53,911 bases of DNA from Scatosoma sp045128055 (GTDB lineage Bacteria; Bacillota; Clostridia; Christensenellales; Borkfalkiaceae). Within the stretch, counting starts at the first letter, position 1; each line of letters starts with the position of its first letter. The stretch lies in assembly GCA_045128055.1 (NCBI GenBank), contig JBGVRC010000045.1, positions 1 to 53,911 of the forward strand. Reading direction: 5' to 3'. This document shows, piece by piece, positions 23,775 to 32,258 of the stretch. Below the pieces are notes generated by a model, which searched no databases, had not been told where the DNA came from, and saw only the letters and a list, made by a program, of their open reading frames with translations. A program made the translations under genes and the position numbers.

Positions 23775-25382
23775 ATGAAAAAAAGGATACAAACAACAAA
23801 AAAGAATATCGGGCATTTGTACCGTAATCTCGCTCAGCTTGCGCTTGTTGGCGGGGTGACGGGTATTTTTGCGGGAGCGATTGCCACCTTTTTCAATATT
23901 CTTGTACACGAAGGCGAACGCATTTCGCGGAATGCGTATGCATACGTGCGCGAAAACCCCGTTTTCTTATCGGTATTGATTTTAGCGCTTATCGGGGGAG
24001 CTTTTTTACTTGGCGTAGCGGTAAATATTACGTCCGTTATTCGCGGTTGCGGCATTCCCCAAACGGAAGGCGGTACGCGCGGCAGCGTACGCTTTAAATG
24101 GTGGCGGGATATGACGATGATGTTTGCGTCTTGCCTTTTGAGTATTTTTATGGGTATGTCCATTGGCGCGGAAGGACCGACCGTATTGATCGGCGCGTGC
24201 GCGGGGGACGGGGTTTCGTCTATGCTTCGCCGCAATCAAATGATACGTAAATACCAAATTGCAGGCGGGGCTTGTACGGGGCTTGCCGTAGCGTCTAACG
24301 CGCCCTTGACGGGGATTGCTTTCGCCTTTGAAGAAGCGTATAAAAGAATTACCCCAGAGGTACTTATTTGTTCGTTTGTGTCCGTTATTTTCGGTATGCT
24401 TACCCGTTCCGCTATCTATGCGACGCTTGGGTTGCAAAGCACCAACGCGTTCAGCAGTTATATTTTTTACGATATGTATATTTCTTCCTACGGTTACGTA
24501 GTCGGCGCGGGGATTGTCTGCGGGTTGTTGGGTGTAGGATTTTATAAGCTTTCCTTTTTGATGCGTTCGCTGTTTAAAAAGGTTTGGGTGAAAAACGCAA
24601 GCGTTTCCCACGGCGTTCGTATTTTTATCGCCGTGCTTCTCGGCGGGACGGTGTCCTTGCTTGCCGTTGGCGCAATGGGCGGCGGACACGACCTTATCGA
24701 AAAGATTGGTTCGGGCAGCGCGAGCCGCGTAGACAGCGCGTTTGGGCTTTCGCTCGTTTGGTCGTTGCTCTTGATTTTGGTTTTACGTTTTTTTATCACT
24801 TCCGTCAACGTCGGTTCGGGCATACCTTGCGGTATTTTTATCCCGATGATTGCCATCGGCGCATGTTTAGGGGCGCTTTTAAATCAGCTTTGGCTTCGTG
24901 TGGGTATGGACGCCAAGTTTTGCGATTTGATGGTGATGATTTGTATGGCGGCGTTCTTTACAACGGTGGTAAAAGCGCCTATTACTTCTATTGTTATGAT
25001 TTGCGAGTTTACGGGCAGCTTTGCGCATCTTTTACCCGTTGTGATTGCGGTTGCCTGCGCGTATATTATCGGACAGAGTTTCCGCACGGACGGGATTTAT
25101 GAAGAACTTTTGGAGCAGTACGAAGAAGAAACGGGCGCGCACGAACGGGAAGTGCGGGAGATATTCACCTTTACGCTTGCCCGAGGCGCGCTTGCTGACA
25201 AGCGTGAGGTACGCGACGTGCTTTGGCCCGCAGGGGCGCGGGTTACGGAGATTGCGCGCGGTGAAGAACGCATTTTACCCGATGGGAAAACGGTGCTTCG
25301 CGGCGGTGATATGCTGACGATTGAAGTGAAATCGGAAGCCCCTGAAAAAGTAAAAGACGAGCTTTTGCATATTTTAGATTGA
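23775..25382 (+). CDS. ClC-family chloride channel or transporter with C-terminal TrkA-C domain
   Basis: The 535-residue membrane protein contains the ClC anion-selectivity motifs: GCGIP (91-95, usual form GSGIP), GAEGP with gating Glu133 (usual form GREGP), and GIFIP near residue 353. About 430 residues of membrane domain are followed by a roughly 80-residue regulatory TrkA-C-like domain ending GGDMLTIEVKSEAPEKV. The gating Glu suggests a proton-coupled or gated exchanger and the Ser-to-Cys change in GSGIP is unusual. It starts 25 bases after the ABC operon and may be read with it. Confidence 0.92.
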   Translation: MKKRIQTTKKNIGHLYRNLAQLALVGGVTGIFAGAIATFFNILVHEGERISRNAYAYVRENPVFLSVLILALIGGAFLLGVAVNITSVIRGCGIPQTEGGTRGSVRFKWWRDMTMMFASCLLSIFMGMSIGAEGPTVLIGACAGDGVSSMLRRNQMIRKYQIAGGACTGLAVASNAPLTGIAFAFEEAYKRITPEVLICSFVSVIFGMLTRSAIYATLGLQSTNAFSSYIFYDMYISSYGYVVGAGIVCGLLGVGFYKLSFLMRSLFKKVWVKNASVSHGVRIFIAVLLGGTVSLLAVGAMGGGHDLIEKIGSGSASRVDSAFGLSLVWSLLLILVLRFFITSVNVGSGIPCGIFIPMIAIGACLGALLNQLWLRVGMDAKFCDLMVMICMAAFFTTVVKAPITSIVMICEFTGSFAHLLPVVIAVACAYIIGQSFRTDGIYEELLEQYEEETGAHEREVREIFTFTLARGALADKREVRDVLWPAGARVTEIARGEERILPDGKTVLRGGDMLTIEVKSEAPEKVKDELLHILD

Positions 25383-25441
25383 GTTTTGCGTTTAAACGCG
25401 TAAAAAAGCGGTTAAAGGATAAGCGAGACGTTGGCGAGCGG

Positions 25442-25470
25442 TCATATCTTCTCTCCTTTTTTCATATACT
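25442..25470 (+). promoter_or_regulatory. Sigma-E-like sporulation promoter of yqfC
   Basis: TCATATC (25442-25448), 14 bases, CATATACT (25463-25470) matches the sporulation sigma-E pattern KMATATT-N13-15-CATACAMT in 6 of 7 and 7 of 8 positions. No good TTGACA/TATAAT pair is present. yqfC starts 20 bases downstream. In B. subtilis yqfCD belong to the sigma-E regulon. Confidence 0.6.
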
Positions 25471-25489
25471 ATCAAACGGGGGGTAGGGT

Positions 25490-25774
25490 ATGCGATTGTA
25501 CGACGAGATTTTTAAAACTGCGGACGGAGCGGCTTTATCGCGGTGTATCTTTGTCCCCGACGGCGGGGGATATTTTGAAGGGGTGAAGTACGTGGAAGAT
25601 TTTTCCGCGGAAAAAATCGCCCTGCGCTTTCCCCATAAACGCTTGGAGATAGAAGGCAAAGCCTTATCCATCGTCAAGTATTGCGACGGGGATTTGGAAA
25701 TCGGCGGCAAAATTTTATCCCTGCGCGTGGTGACGGACGCTATGTCGCAAGAACGAAAGCAGGGGGAAGCGTAA
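25490..25774 (+). CDS. yqfC: Sporulation protein YqfC
   Basis: This 94-residue YabP/YqfC-family protein is made in the mother cell during sporulation in known species. The sequence has the family's two halves, RCIFVPDGGGYFEGVKYVE and LSIVKYCDGDLEIGGKI. The start at 25490 follows a G-rich ribosome-binding site (GGGG...AGGG). yqfD begins on the base after the stop codon. Its presence is one of the best hints that the organism forms spores or descends from a spore-former. Confidence 0.88.
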   Translation: MRLYDEIFKTADGAALSRCIFVPDGGGYFEGVKYVEDFSAEKIALRFPHKRLEIEGKALSIVKYCDGDLEIGGKILSLRVVTDAMSQERKQGEA

Positions 25775-26701
25775 ATGCCCTTGCTTGGTTATAAAATGCG
25801 GTTGCAGTTGGTAGGCGTTATGCCGCAACGCGCGCTTTTGCGGTTGCGTCGGGCGGGGATCCCTTTGTTTTTCGTGACGAAAACGGACGAAAAAACGCTG
25901 CGCTTTTGCGTCTGGAAAAAGGACGTCCAAAAGGTGTTTGCCATTTACCCCAAGGCGGGTTATGATATAAGCGAATATATAAGCGAATATTCTCCGTATA
26001 CCGTGACGGAGCTTGGCGCGGTCGGCTTTGGACGCATAGTGGAAAAAGCGCAAAAACGGATAGGCTTTGTTTTGGGAATTTTGCTTTTTTGCGCGGCGAC
26101 GGCGTATGCGGACGATTACGCTTTTGGCGTAGAGTTCACGAGTAGTAGCGTTTACGCGCGCGAAGCGTATTTGGCAATGGAAGAATGCGGCATTGCGCTT
26201 TGGGAAAAATACGACGACAAAAACGCGGACGCCTTTTGCGCGAAAATGCTCGCTTTAAAGGGCGTAGAGTTTTGTTCGATTAAGAAAACGGGGCTGAAAT
26301 TGTACGTGGACGTGCGGCTCACTCCTATACAAACGCAATATTTTCAAAAGGGCGTTATGCAAGCCAAGCACACGGGCGAGCTGACGGCTTTGACGGTGCT
26401 TCGCGGCTCTGCCTTGAAAAAAATCGGGGATACGGTACAGGCGGGAGAAACGCTGGTCGGGGACTGGTATTCCACCGAAGATGGGGGGCAGGTACGCGTT
26501 GAACTTATCGCGCGCGCACGAATTGCGTGTACGTACGAAGCGGAAATCGCCGCAAACACGGAAGAAGAAGCGTTTGCTTTGGCGTATTTAGACGCGGGCT
26601 TGCAAAACGCGGAAGCGTGCAAGAAAAAGAAAATAGAAAAAACGGACGGCGGATTTTTGGTGCGTATAGACTATGACGCCGTTGAGAGTATGAATTTTTG
26701 A
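25775..26701 (+). CDS. yqfD: Sporulation protein YqfD
   Basis: The 308-residue protein has the YqfD layout: an N-terminal domain (LVGVMPQRALLRLRRAGIPL), one membrane helix at about 90-105 (RIGFVLGILLFCAATAYA) and a larger C-terminal domain that lies outside the membrane. YqfD is needed for normal spore formation in Bacillus; its biochemical role is not established. It is somewhat shorter than the B. subtilis protein of nearly 400 residues. It abuts yqfC without a gap, so the two are translated together. Confidence 0.88.
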   Translation: MPLLGYKMRLQLVGVMPQRALLRLRRAGIPLFFVTKTDEKTLRFCVWKKDVQKVFAIYPKAGYDISEYISEYSPYTVTELGAVGFGRIVEKAQKRIGFVLGILLFCAATAYADDYAFGVEFTSSSVYAREAYLAMEECGIALWEKYDDKNADAFCAKMLALKGVEFCSIKKTGLKLYVDVRLTPIQTQYFQKGVMQAKHTGELTALTVLRGSALKKIGDTVQAGETLVGDWYSTEDGGQVRVELIARARIACTYEAEIAANTEEEAFALAYLDAGLQNAEACKKKKIEKTDGGFLVRIDYDAVESMNF

Positions 26702-26731
26702 CAAAGCCGCGTTTGCGGCAAGGAGGACAAG

Positions 26732-27784
26732 TTGTCACAAATGGAAAAAATGGTGGAAATCGTCGACGTCAAGTCGGTGGACAGGCTCGCCCAAATTTTA
26801 GGCGCGTTTGACGAAAACTTAAACTTCCTTTCCAAAGAGCTGGGCATCGTCGGCTACGTAGACGGCGTAAAAATCCGCCTGGAAGGGGACGTGGAAGGAA
26901 CGCGTATCGGCGCGCAGGTTTTGCGAGAGCTGTCTAAAATGGCGGAAAACGGCGAAGCCGTGGACGTTGGGCGTATGGCGTACTGTATCGAGCTTGCCAA
27001 AGAAGGCAGAGCGAGCGAGATTGCCACCTTGGAAGGGGGCGTCGTTGCGATTACGGCGCGCGGTAAGCAAATCAAATGCAAGACGGTCGGACAAAAAAAT
27101 TACGTAGACGCAATCAAAAAAAATACCGTAGTGTTCGGCGTTGGGCCTGCGGGTACGGGGAAGACGTACTTGGCGGTGTGTATGGCGGTTTCGGCGTTTA
27201 AAAGCAGGCAGGTGGAAAAAATCATTCTCACCCGTCCCGCCGTGGAAGCGGGCGAAAAGCTTGGTTTCTTGCCCGGGGATTTGCAAACGAAGGTAGACCC
27301 CTATCTGCGCCCGTTATACGACGCATTGCAGGAGCTTTTGGGCTTGGAAACGTACGGAAAGCTGATGGAGCGCGGCGCGATTGAAGTTGCGCCCTTGGCG
27401 TATATGCGCGGCAGGACGCTCTCCAACGCGTTCATTATTTTGGACGAAGCGCAAAACACCACCAAGGAACAAATGAAGATGTTTCTCACCCGTATGGGGG
27501 AAGGCAGTAAGATGGTGGTGACGGGGGACGTCACGCAAATCGATTTGGACGGAAAGGACAGCGGTTTGGTACACGCGACGAATATTTTAGACGGCGTGGA
27601 AGGGATTTCCGTTTGCCGTTTGACGGCAAAAGACGTCGTAAGACACCCGTTGGTTATGCGGATTATCCGCGCCTATGAAAAGGATAGCGATAGAGAAACG
27701 GAACGCAAAAAAGCCAAAAAGCTTTCGGAAAAGAAAGCGGATAGCGTAGAAGAGCAGCTTTTGAAGGAGAAAGACGAAAGATGA
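26732..27784 (+). CDS. PhoH-family ATPase
   Basis: PhoH-type proteins are cytoplasmic P-loop ATPases linked to RNA metabolism; this one is the YqfE/PhoH1 type found beside ybeY. The 350 residues include an N-terminal KH-like region, Walker A GPAGTGKT at 138-145 and Walker B FIILDEAQN. The start is probably the TTG at 26732, five bases after AGGAGG; the ATG at 26741 is 14 bases away. The last 40 residues are Lys/Glu-rich. The next gene overlaps by four bases. Confidence 0.93.
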   Translation: MSQMEKMVEIVDVKSVDRLAQILGAFDENLNFLSKELGIVGYVDGVKIRLEGDVEGTRIGAQVLRELSKMAENGEAVDVGRMAYCIELAKEGRASEIATLEGGVVAITARGKQIKCKTVGQKNYVDAIKKNTVVFGVGPAGTGKTYLAVCMAVSAFKSRQVEKIILTRPAVEAGEKLGFLPGDLQTKVDPYLRPLYDALQELLGLETYGKLMERGAIEVAPLAYMRGRTLSNAFIILDEAQNTTKEQMKMFLTRMGEGSKMVVTGDVTQIDLDGKDSGLVHATNILDGVEGISVCRLTAKDVVRHPLVMRIIRAYEKDSDRETERKKAKKLSEKKADSVEEQLLKEKDER

Positions 27785-29301
27785 CGATTAAGAAGTTTCA
27801 AAAACCTTGGACAAAGCAGGATTTTGGAAGAAGCATAGGTTTCTTCTTCTTGCATTTTTTCATTTTTATCGTGTTGGCGGGCTTGGTATTGCTCGGCGGT
27901 AAGCTGTCGAATATCGGCGCGTATATGAAAGATAAAGGGGCGGATTATTTATACGCCTTGGTGTGTATTTTGCTTGTGGTGACCATTACCTATTGCTATT
28001 TTCTCTTTGAAGACAGAGAGATGATTTCCAACGGCAAAAACATAGCGCTTATCTTTTTGGTGCTGGACGTGTATTTCCTGTTGGCTTGGTTCATTGGGGA
28101 AAGAATCGGCTTGTACGCTCGGCCCGTTGCGCTTGTACCCTTGCTTATTTTGTTATTGATAGGGCGCAAGGACGCAATCTTTATGACGGTGATCAGCTCG
28201 CTTTTGATGTTCATCATCGACATTTTCACGGGAGATACGGGGGATTTGACCGCGATGACGGCAAAGGTGTATTTCTCGTCCTTGATCATTTCCTTCTCGG
28301 CGGGTATGTTCGCTATTTTCCTTTGCAACCGCGCAAAAACCCGTATCAAGGTCATTTTGGTAGGTATTCTTATCGTATTCCCCATCGATTTGGTCGTATT
28401 TCTTTTGGATTTGCCCAAATTGCTGAACGACGCAAACGGAGCAGGCTGGTCGACGTGGCAAGGTATTTTGCAAAATATGGGCTACGGTTTATTCGGCGGC
28501 GTTATGTCCACGGTAATTTTCTTGGCGATTTTGCCTATGTTTGAAGGTATGTTCAACTGCCTGACGATGTTTAGATTGCGCGAATTGACAAGCTCAGATG
28601 CGAAAATTTTAAAGAAATTAAAGGAAGAAGCGCCCGGTACTTACAACCACGCGATGATGGTTGCGCAGCTTGCGGAAGCGAGCGCGGCGGCGATTGGCGA
28701 AAATGCCGATTACGCCCGCGCGGCGGCGTTGTATCACGACGTCGGGAAGCTGCATAACCCCGAACATTTCACCGAAAACCAAGGCAGCTATAACGTGCAC
28801 GACGAGTTATCGCCCGAGCTTTCCGCGGACATTATCCGTTCGCACGCAAAGGACGGGTACAACCTTATCCGCAACCATCACTTGCCTGAATTTTTGGCGG
28901 ACGTAGCTTTGCAACACCACGGCACGATGCCCATTCGCTATTTCTACGCCAAAGCCTTAAAATTGACGGACGGGGAATTAAATATCGAAGATTTCTCCTA
29001 TCTTGGCCCGAAGCCGCAAACGAAGGTGGCGGCGGTGGTTATGATTGCGGACGCTTCGGAAGCGGCGGTTCGCGCCGTCAACGCGCGTACCCCCGAAGCG
29101 GCGGAAAAAGCCATTCGCTCGGTCATTGAAGAACGTATGGATTTGGAACAATTCTCCGAATGTGATATTACGCTTGGGGATTTGACGAAGATTAGAGAAG
29201 CGCTCGTCAACACCTTGACGGGGGTATACCATCACCGTATCAAATATCCCAACATCAAGTACAAGCACACGGACAAGGGTACGAAAGGAGAAAACGTATG
29301 A
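27781..29301 (+). CDS. PgpH-type membrane HD-domain phosphodiesterase lacking the extracellular domain
   Basis: The 506-residue protein is homologous to PgpH/YqfF (7TM-HD), which degrades c-di-AMP. The membrane part has about seven helices (25-250). The HD domain includes NHAMM near 288 and the YHDVGK motif with metal ligands, then IRNHHLP and LQHHGTMP. PgpH usually has about 700 residues with a large extracellular 7TMR-HDED domain between the first helix and the rest. Here the first helix leads straight to the second, so that domain is missing. The start overlaps phoH by four bases, which excludes a longer N-terminus. Confidence 0.9.
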   Translation: MTIKKFQKPWTKQDFGRSIGFFFLHFFIFIVLAGLVLLGGKLSNIGAYMKDKGADYLYALVCILLVVTITYCYFLFEDREMISNGKNIALIFLVLDVYFLLAWFIGERIGLYARPVALVPLLILLLIGRKDAIFMTVISSLLMFIIDIFTGDTGDLTAMTAKVYFSSLIISFSAGMFAIFLCNRAKTRIKVILVGILIVFPIDLVVFLLDLPKLLNDANGAGWSTWQGILQNMGYGLFGGVMSTVIFLAILPMFEGMFNCLTMFRLRELTSSDAKILKKLKEEAPGTYNHAMMVAQLAEASAAAIGENADYARAAALYHDVGKLHNPEHFTENQGSYNVHDELSPELSADIIRSHAKDGYNLIRNHHLPEFLADVALQHHGTMPIRYFYAKALKLTDGELNIEDFSYLGPKPQTKVAAVVMIADASEAAVRAVNARTPEAAEKAIRSVIEERMDLEQFSECDITLGDLTKIREALVNTLTGVYHHRIKYPNIKYKHTDKGTKGENV

Positions 29302-29777
29302 CGGATTTTCGCTTGTTTTGCGATGAAGAGTTCCCGCAAGAGAACGTAACGGCGTTGGAAAACGCGTTGCAGGGCTTTGTGCAAACGGACGTACCGCTCG
29401 GTGTGGAAATCGTGTGTGTGGACGGGGGAGAAATCCAAAGGCTCAACCGCGAAATGCGGAACATCGACAAGGTGACGGACGTATTGAGCTTTCCTGCTTT
29501 GGACGGTATCAAAGGCGAAAGCATAAAAGGGGAAGACCACCCCTATGAAATGGACGAAGACGGGGTTTTGACGCTGGGTTCTATTGTGATTTGTTGCGAT
29601 AGAGCCAAAGAGCAAGCGGAAGAATACGGACATTCGTACAATCGGGAACTGCATTATTTGATTGTCCACGGCATTATGCATTGTTTGGGTTACGACCATA
29701 TGACGGACGAAGACAAGAAAGAAATGCGCGAACAAGAAGAGCTTATTTTGGGTAAGCTGGGTATTACAAGAGAATGA
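29298..29777 (+). CDS. ybeY: Endoribonuclease YbeY
   Basis: YbeY is a metal-dependent RNase needed for 16S rRNA 3'-end maturation and ribosome quality control. The 159-residue protein has the H3 motif HGIMHCLGYDH with H124, H128 and H134 binding zinc. It overlaps the genes on both sides by four bases (ATGA), so translation of the four genes is tightly coupled. Its place between phoH/pgpH and era is the usual one in Firmicutes, except that dgkA and cdd, which often intervene, are absent. Confidence 0.96.
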   Translation: MTDFRLFCDEEFPQENVTALENALQGFVQTDVPLGVEIVCVDGGEIQRLNREMRNIDKVTDVLSFPALDGIKGESIKGEDHPYEMDEDGVLTLGSIVICCDRAKEQAEEYGHSYNRELHYLIVHGIMHCLGYDHMTDEDKKEMREQEELILGKLGITRE

Positions 29778-30700
29778 TTAAAAAAGAAACGAAGGAGATT
29801 CGTAAAAATATGAGAAGCGGATACGTAGCGGTAATCGGCAGAGCAAACGCGGGCAAAAGCACGCTCATCAACGTAATGGTAGGGGAGAAGGTGTCCATCG
29901 TATCTCCCAAACCGCAAACGACAAGGGACAGAATTTTGGGGGTATTGACGGGGGACGATTATCAAATCGTTTTCGTGGATACGCCCGGGATTTACAAGGC
30001 GCGAAACGCCCTGACGGATATGATGATGCGTACGACGGAAACCAGCGCGCGCTCGGTGGATTATATTTTATTCGTGTTGGACGGACACGAAGGCGTCACG
30101 GACGAAGATTTTGCCCTGATTAAGAAATACCAAGATTTGGGCATACCTATGGCGGTGGCGTATACGAAAATCGATATTATGCCCAAAGAAAATATCCCCC
30201 TTGATATGGCGAAATTTGCCGATTCGGGCTTGGATATCGACGTTTTCCCCGTTTCTGCGCGCAAGGGCAAAAACGTGCGGCATTTGCAGGATTTCTTGAT
30301 AGAGCAAATGCCCGAAGGGGACAAGATTTTCCAGCAAGACATTGTTTCGGACAAGAGCGAAAAGTTTATGATTTCCGAAATTATGCGCGAAAAAATCCTG
30401 CTCAAATTCGACAAGGAAATCCCGCACGGCATTGCCATTGTCATCAACACGTTTGAACAAAACGAAAACGGCGTGTACGATATCAATTTGGATATCGTTT
30501 GCGAAAGAGCCAACCACAAAGCCATTCTTATCGGCAAGCAAGGCAAAGCGATTAAAGAAGTTTCGTCCTTTGCTCGGCAAGATATGGAAAAGTTTTTGGG
30601 CGCGAAAGTCTTTTTGACCACCTACGTCAAGGTAAAGGAAGACTGGCGCGACCGTCCGAATATGCTTAAAGAGTACGGCTACGAAGACTTAAAAGATTAA
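29774..30700 (+). CDS. era: Ribosome-assembly GTPase Era
   Basis: Era binds the 3' end of 16S rRNA and checks 30S maturation. The 308-residue form has G1 GRANAGKST at 22-30 (GRPNVGKST is usual), G3 DTPGI, G4 TKID and a C-terminal KH domain with LIGKQGKAIKEV. Two starts are possible. The ATG at 29774 overlaps ybeY by four bases like the other junctions. The ATG at 29810 follows AAGGAG by 12 bases and matches the usual N-terminus (MRSGYVAVIG) better. A family C repeat starts within four bases of the stop codon. Confidence 0.95.
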   Translation: MIKKETKEIRKNMRSGYVAVIGRANAGKSTLINVMVGEKVSIVSPKPQTTRDRILGVLTGDDYQIVFVDTPGIYKARNALTDMMMRTTETSARSVDYILFVLDGHEGVTDEDFALIKKYQDLGIPMAVAYTKIDIMPKENIPLDMAKFADSGLDIDVFPVSARKGKNVRHLQDFLIEQMPEGDKIFQQDIVSDKSEKFMISEIMREKILLKFDKEIPHGIAIVINTFEQNENGVYDINLDIVCERANHKAILIGKQGKAIKEVSSFARQDMEKFLGAKVFLTTYVKVKEDWRDRPNMLKEYGYEDLKD

Positions 30701-30703
30701 AAA

Positions 30704-30830
30704 ACGACGTATATGCGTCGCGTTTCGGCGTCGTAGCTCCGCGCCCACGCAGTCACGTACGTCTATGTACGCTCCTTTGTGGGTGCTCACTACTTCTTGA
30801 AGCGCTCGCATCTTCATCGTTTTTTCCGTT
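30704..30830. repeat. Family C nested-palindrome repeat, copy after era
   Basis: Starts ACGACGTATATGCGTCG. Outer arms GCGCCCAC (30741-30748)/GTGGGTGC (30779-30786) and inner arms CGTAC (30756-30760)/GTACG (30767-30771) around GTCTAT. Part of the 335-bp gap between era and yqzL, which otherwise holds only repeats and a -10 box. Confidence 0.7.
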
Positions 30831-30869
30831 CCAAACGAGCGAAAACTGTATCTAAATAGGGGCGACCAC

Positions 30870-30933
30870 ACAGTCGAACGCAAACTTAAAAAACGAGAAA
30901 AAGACGTAAGACTTGTCGGCGGAAACCTTCCGC
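30870..30933. repeat. Family E repeat copy 2
   Basis: ACAGTCGAACGCAAAC, AAGACGTAAGACTTGTC and the hairpin GCGGAA-ACC-TTCCGC; close copy of 6377-6440. A further degenerate GTAAGACTG module follows at 30953. Confidence 0.65.
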
Positions 30934-30981
30934 AAGAACGAACGAAAAGATTGTAAGACTGCCTGCAAGCTCACGCTTGCT

Positions 30982-30990
30982 TGGTATAAT
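30982..30990 (+). promoter_or_regulatory. Extended -10 promoter candidate for yqzL
   Basis: TTGGTATAAT (TATAAT at 30985-30990) sits inside repeat-derived sequence; no good -35 box is seen. The gap to the yqzL start is 45 bases. Confidence 0.45.
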
Positions 30991-31035
30991 TCGTTATCCC
31001 CAGACGCAAACTGTTTGTGTAAGGGGGGATACATT

Positions 31036-31146
31036 ATGCGGGACAAGCACGAAGTAAACGGCGCGGCGGAAATGGCGTGGAAGCTCTTTGAAAAGACGGG
31101 CAGTATTAGTTATTATATGCTCTATTACGACTTACTCCGTAAATAG
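31036..31146 (+). CDS. yqzL: YqzL-family small protein
   Basis: This 36-residue protein, with core MAWKLFEKTGSISYYMLYY, matches the YqzL pattern of an AWKxFxxTGxIxxYLLY motif. In Bacillus yqzL also lies between era and recO, so position and sequence agree. Function unknown. AAGGGGGG stands nine bases before the ATG. It is embedded between repeat elements on both sides, which have separated it from era and recO. Confidence 0.8.
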   Translation: MRDKHEVNGAAEMAWKLFEKTGSISYYMLYYDLLRK

Positions 31147-31159
31147 GTCAACTTTTATA

Positions 31160-31256
31160 AGCTTCGCATCTCGGCGTTGCGCTCCGCTTTTTTCGGGTCA
31201 CGTACGTCTGTGTACGTTCCCCGTCAAAAATGCTCGCGCGCCTTGACCTGCTCGCT
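31160..31256. repeat. Family C nested-palindrome repeat, copy after yqzL
   Basis: Inner CGTAC (31201-31205)/GTACG (31212-31216); outer CGGG (31194-31197)/CCCG (31220-31223) and a T run before paired with an A run after. Flank GCGTTGCGCTCCGC is shared with other copies. Confidence 0.7.
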
Positions 31257-31450
31257 TCTAAAAATTGACGACGGGCAACGTAACGTTGCATCTAATTGGT
31301 GTATCATTCATTCGTTTTTTAAGTTTGTTCCGCATTAGGATAGTGGCGCCCACACAGTCGAAAGCTTGCTTAAAAAACGAACGAAAAGACGTAAGATTGG
31401 CTCCAAGATCATCTTGGCTCGCTTCTAAAAATTGACGACGGGCAACGTAA
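31251..31450. repeat. Repeat cluster before recO (families D and E, 33-bp direct repeat)
   Basis: A 33-bp sequence is present twice without change, at 31251-31283 and 31418-31450. Between them are a family D copy (31277-31343, with TTGGTGTATCATTCATTCG and GCATTAGGATAG) and a family E copy (31354-31400). A recombination or insertion between the direct repeats is implied. The 356-bp gap between yqzL and recO holds only these repeats. Confidence 0.7.
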
Positions 31451-31502
31451 AGTCGTATTCGGCAAAAACAAAACGCAAACCAAAGAAAAAGGGTAGGGGA
31501 TT

Positions 31503-32228
31503 ATGGAAATCAAAACGGACGCAATCGTTTTGCAATCGATTGATTACAAAGACAACGATAAAATTTTGACGCTGTTTTCCCCTGCGCTTGGCAAGATTAC
31601 GGCGGGGATTCGTGGGGTGAAAAAGCCCAAGGCGAAGCTCGCGTTTTGCGCCCAGCCCTTTTGTTTTGCGGAGTATATCCTTGCGCAAAAAGGCGGCAGG
31701 TACACGGTGACAAACGCCGCCCTGCACGAAAGCTTTTTTGAATTGCGTTTGGATATCGAGCGGTTTTATTCGGCTTGCGCGATGGCGGAAGTTTGCCGCG
31801 CTATGCTGATGGAAAACGAAGAATACGAGAGCATCTTCGTGGGTCTTATTGAAGGCTTAAAATCCCTTGCTCTCGGCGAAGAAGACGCGGCGGAATCGCT
31901 GATTTCCTTTATCTTAATCGCTTTGCGAGAAAGCGGTTATCCCATCGACCTTGGCTTTTTGGAAGAGTGCGACGGGGAGATAGGGGACAAGTTGTGGTTT
32001 GATTTCTCCGACGGTAAATTTACGACGTTTGCGCGCTGTGTTCAAGGGGAACGCGCGAGCGTCAGCACTTATCATACCTTGCGCAAATGCGCGGGTTTAA
32101 CGTATGACGAAGCGCGGACGGACGGCGGCAAAAAACGCGCCTTGCGCCTTCTCAAAGCGTTCCTTTCTGAAAAAACGGAAGAAAGGTTTGAAAATTTAGG
32201 CGAAGTGATCCGTATGATAGCGGATTGA
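31503..32228 (+). CDS. recO: DNA repair protein RecO
   Basis: RecO anneals SSB-coated single strands and helps load RecA. The 241-residue protein has the N-terminal OB fold (MEIKTDAIVLQSIDYKDNDKI, TAGIRGVKKPK) and the helical C-terminal domain. The Cys4 zinc site found in many RecO proteins is not evident: only isolated cysteines occur around ECDGEIGDKL. TAGGGGATT precedes the ATG at 31503. It closes the conserved yqfC-to-recO cluster. Confidence 0.93.
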   Translation: MEIKTDAIVLQSIDYKDNDKILTLFSPALGKITAGIRGVKKPKAKLAFCAQPFCFAEYILAQKGGRYTVTNAALHESFFELRLDIERFYSACAMAEVCRAMLMENEEYESIFVGLIEGLKSLALGEEDAAESLISFILIALRESGYPIDLGFLEECDGEIGDKLWFDFSDGKFTTFARCVQGERASVSTYHTLRKCAGLTYDEARTDGGKKRALRLLKAFLSEKTEERFENLGEVIRMIAD

Positions 32229-32258
32229 TTTTGCCACGAGAAAAAGGAAAAGGATTTT

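Noticed and set aside
25392..25445. 17-codon minus-strand peptide behind GGAGAG before yqfC
   Set aside because: The ribosome-binding-like sequence overlaps the sigma-E-like promoter of yqfC, no promoter for it is seen, and the peptide matches nothing.
30704..31450. tRNA genes or a remnant insertion sequence in the era-recO gap
   Set aside because: No cloverleaf or TTCGA arm was found, and no transposase fragment is readable in any frame; only repeats are present.
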